From assembly GCA_937959265.1 (NCBI GenBank), contig CALGMA010000029.1:1-42491 (forward strand): a stretch of DNA of 42,491 bases, written 5' to 3'. The position numbers and the translations under genes were made by a program. Shown here piece after piece: positions 40,533 through 42,491 of this stretch (its first letter is position 1; each line of letters starts with the position of its first letter). The notes under the pieces are model-generated. The model had not been told where the DNA came from, searched no databases, and worked only from the letters and a program-made list of their open reading frames with translations. The DNA comes from an uncultured Anaerolineae bacterium (GTDB taxonomy: Bacteria > Chloroflexota > Anaerolineae > J036 > Brachytrichaceae).

Positions 40533-42491
40533 CTACGAACAACCGGTGGTGCTGCCACATGTTTCGCACTTCAGGCACGTCCCGTTGCGCACCAGCGTCC
40601 ACGCGCCACATTCTGGACACGGGTCGCCTTCGTAGCCCTTCAGGCGCGCCAACCGGGCCTTCTCACTGCGGCTGGCATCGGTGGTGACGGTTGGCGTTGC
40701 AGTTTGTCGCCTGATGGATTGCGGCACAGGACGGCCGTTGCGAGGCACGGAGACCTCACTATCGCCTGTCCCTTCGTGCGCGCCGACGTGCACGTGACCA
40801 TTTTGCTGAACCGTCTCATCGTTGAAGGCGCGGCCGGGCAAGCGCAGCTGAGCAGGCGGCACCTCGCGCTCGCTGATGACTTCTTCGTCGAGATACTCGG
40901 GCTCGGGCACCTCCGACGTTGCGCCGACGTGAGCCAGGTCTTCGCGACCAAGATACGTGATCGCCAGTTCGCGGAAGATGTAGTCAATCACGCTGGTGGC
41001 CATCTTGATGTGGTCGTTGCCGGTGACGACACCGGACGGCTCGAACTTGGTGAACACGAACTGATCCACGAACTCGTCGAGTGGCACACCGTATTGCAGG
41101 CCGAGCGAAACGGCGATGGCAAAGCAATTGAGCAGGCTGCGGAAACCGGCGCCTTCTTTGTGCATGTCAATGAAGATCTCGCCCAGTGTGCCGTCTTCGT
41201 ATTCGCCAGTGCGCAGGAAGATGCTCTGGCCGCCGATCTTGGCCTTTTGCGTGTAGCCGGCGCGCCGATTCGGCAAGCGGCGCTGCCTAGCCAAATATCG
41301 CACCACGACCTTCTCGATCACCTGCTGTTGCTGCGGCGTCACCGGCAGTTGCTGGCCCGCCTCGCTCACCAGCTCAGCCGCAGCCTCCTCCATCTCATCG
41401 CTCGACGTGTTCAGCGGCTGGCTGAGCTTCGATCCATCACGGTACAGCGCATTGGCCTTGGTGCCGACCTTCCAGGACAACATATAGGCCTTCGCCACAT
41501 CTTCGACTGTGGCCTCGTTAGGCAGGTTGATCGTCTTGCTGATGGCGCCACTGAGGAATGGCTGGGCTGCCCCCATCATCAGGATATGCCCTTCGGGTGG
41601 GATGAAGCGCTTGCCATACTTGCCACACTTGTTGGCGCAGTCGAATACCGGCAGGTGTTCGGCTTTCAGATGCGGCGCACCCTCCAGGGTCATGGTGCCG
41701 CACACGTAATCGTTGGCCGCGCTGATCTCGGCTTTGCTGAAGCCGAGCGCCTGCAACATGTTGAACTTGTAGTCGTTCAGTTGCGCGCCGCTGAAGCCGA
41801 GGGCATTCTTGCAAAAATCCTCGCCCAGCGTCCACTTGTTGAAGGCGAACTGGATCTCGAAGGCCGTGGCCAGCGCCACCTCGACTTTGGCCAACACCTC
41901 GTCGGTAAAGCCGCGCGCCTTGAGCGACTCGGGGTTAATAAACGGGCATCCAACCAGCGTACCACGCCCTACGGCATACTTGACGATGTCCTCGATCTGT
42001 GCCTCGCTGTAACCCAGCCGGCGCAGCGCCGGCGGCACGCTCTGGTTGACGATCTTGAAGTAGCCGCCGCCGGCGAGCTTCTTGAACTTCACGAGCGCGA
42101 AGTCCGGCTCGATGCCGGTGGTGTCGCAATCCATCAGAAGGCCGATCGTGCCAGTGGGCGCGAGGACGGTCGTCTGCGAGTTGCGGTAGCCGTACATCTC
42201 ACCGAGCTTGCAGGCCAAGTCCCAGTCTTCATGTGCCGCCTGAATGAGCTCTGGTGGGCACCCGGTCGGCTCTTCGTCGGTCATCCCCGGGCCGCCGGTC
42301 TCGTTGATGCGGTACGCCGCGTCACGGTGCTTGCCCATGACACGAAGCATCGGCTGACGGTTGCGCTGGAAACCCATGAACGGGCCCTTGCTTGCAGCGA
42401 TCTCCGAAGACGTCGCGTACGCGTGCCCGCAGAGAATCGATGTGAGCGCCGCACAAATCGTCCGCCCCTCGTCGCTGTCATAGGGGATACC
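40533..42491 (-). CDS. nrdJ: Adenosylcobalamin-dependent class II ribonucleotide reductase (5' partial)
   Basis: Reduces ribonucleotides to deoxyribonucleotides with a B12-derived radical. The frame is open to the right edge, so the N-terminal part lies outside the window; 652 codons are present. Visible family parts are [79 protein letters not shown] and [22 protein letters not shown]. The C-terminus is a zinc-ribbon-like Cys cluster (CPECG...[13 protein letters not shown]), used in this family for re-reduction of the active site. A variable linker precedes it. It fits with the B12-dependent mutase genes 5 kb away, which indicates cobalamin use in this organism. Confidence 0.94.
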   Translation of the reverse strand, partial: GIPYDSDEGRTICAALTSILCGHAYATSSEIAASKGPFMGFQRNRQPMLRVMGKHRDAAYRINETGGPGMTDEEPTGCPPELIQAAHEDWDLACKLGEMYGYRNSQTTVLAPTGTIGLLMDCDTTGIEPDFALVKFKKLAGGGYFKIVNQSVPPALRRLGYSEAQIEDIVKYAVGRGTLVGCPFINPESLKARGFTDEVLAKVEVALATAFEIQFAFNKWTLGEDFCKNALGFSGAQLNDYKFNMLQALGFSKAEISAANDYVCGTMTLEGAPHLKAEHLPVFDCANKCGKYGKRFIPPEGHILMMGAAQPFLSGAISKTINLPNEATVEDVAKAYMLSWKVGTKANALYRDGSKLSQPLNTSSDEMEEAAAELVSEAGQQLPVTPQQQQVIEKVVVRYLARQRRLPNRRAGYTQKAKIGGQSIFLRTGEYEDGTLGEIFIDMHKEGAGFRSLLNCFAIAVSLGLQYGVPLDEFVDQFVFTKFEPSGVVTGNDHIKMATSVIDYIFRELAITYLGREDLAHVGATSEVPEPEYLDEEVISEREVPPAQLRLPGRAFNDETVQQNGHVHVGAHEGTGDSEVSVPRNGRPVPQSIRRQTATPTVTTDASRSEKARLARLKGYEGDPCPECGAWTLVRNGTCLKCETCGSTTGCS

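Noticed and set aside
1..42491. tRNA or rRNA genes
   Set aside because: I looked through the gaps between genes and found no cloverleaf-like or rRNA-like stretch; a covariance-model search would be needed to exclude them fully.

Overview
The window is a GC-rich, gene-dense bacterial chromosome segment. Several traits fit a Chloroflexota (Anaerolineae-like) genome, although no rRNA or other decisive marker lies in the window. These traits are a coenzyme-B12-dependent ribonucleotide reductase, a free-standing B12-binding methylmalonyl-CoA mutase domain with its MeaB chaperone, a large MalT/LuxR-type ATPase regulator, a cyclic-nucleotide-binding protein fused to bacterial PH domains, DUF4203-like small membrane proteins, and several start codons preceded by a -10-like hexamer instead of a Shine-Dalgarno site. 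The lineage call is an inference.

Layout. (1) 1-7.5 kb: the end of an L-fucose/L-arabinose-isomerase-family gene, a DUF998-like membrane protein, a secreted beta-rich protein, two decayed genes (a cupredoxin-like lipoprotein with an in-frame stop, and an AfsR/LuxR-type regulator with a missing interior), and a phytanoyl-CoA-dioxygenase-like gene divergent from an AraC regulator. (2) 7.5-15.4 kb: a MalT-like regulator, two small proteins, an IS5-type transposase remnant beside a double-frameshifted gene remnant, a QueF-fold protein without its catalytic motif, and a HerA/DUF87-type ATPase. (3) 15.4-20.3 kb: glutamine cyclotransferase, a SRPBCC protein, a conserved hypothetical, and a minus-strand run of a DUF4203-like gene, tsaE, tsaB and rimI. 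(4) 20.5-26.2 kb: the most unusual part, a clostripain-like cysteine peptidase with a 21-bp tandem repeat between its catalytic His and Cys, a downstream 448-residue protein of unknown family, and a divergent TPR/winged-helix protein. (5) 26.3-42.5 kb: mostly housekeeping: a CelD-type acetyltransferase and def; a WecG/TagA glycosyltransferase and the cNMP/PH protein; a cysteine desulfurase with mnmA; pgk; rsmG; the mutase B12 subunit with meaB; a histidine phosphatase; a ParB-like protein; a GT39-type glycosyltransferase; a 35-residue membrane protein; and nrdJ, which runs off the right edge.

How genes work together. The cysteine desulfurase and MnmA form a sulfur supply and tRNA 2-thiolation pair. 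TsaB and TsaE belong to the t6A tRNA pathway and sit with RimI, as in many bacteria. The B12-binding subunit and MeaB overlap by 8 bp and serve methylmalonyl-CoA mutase, whose large subunit is not in the window. Perfect hairpins separate several convergent genes and probably act as terminators. The best candidate for an undescribed system is the peptidase, its unknown partner and the divergent TPR-winged-helix protein at 20.5-26.2 kb. That grouping rests on gene order and visible motifs only.
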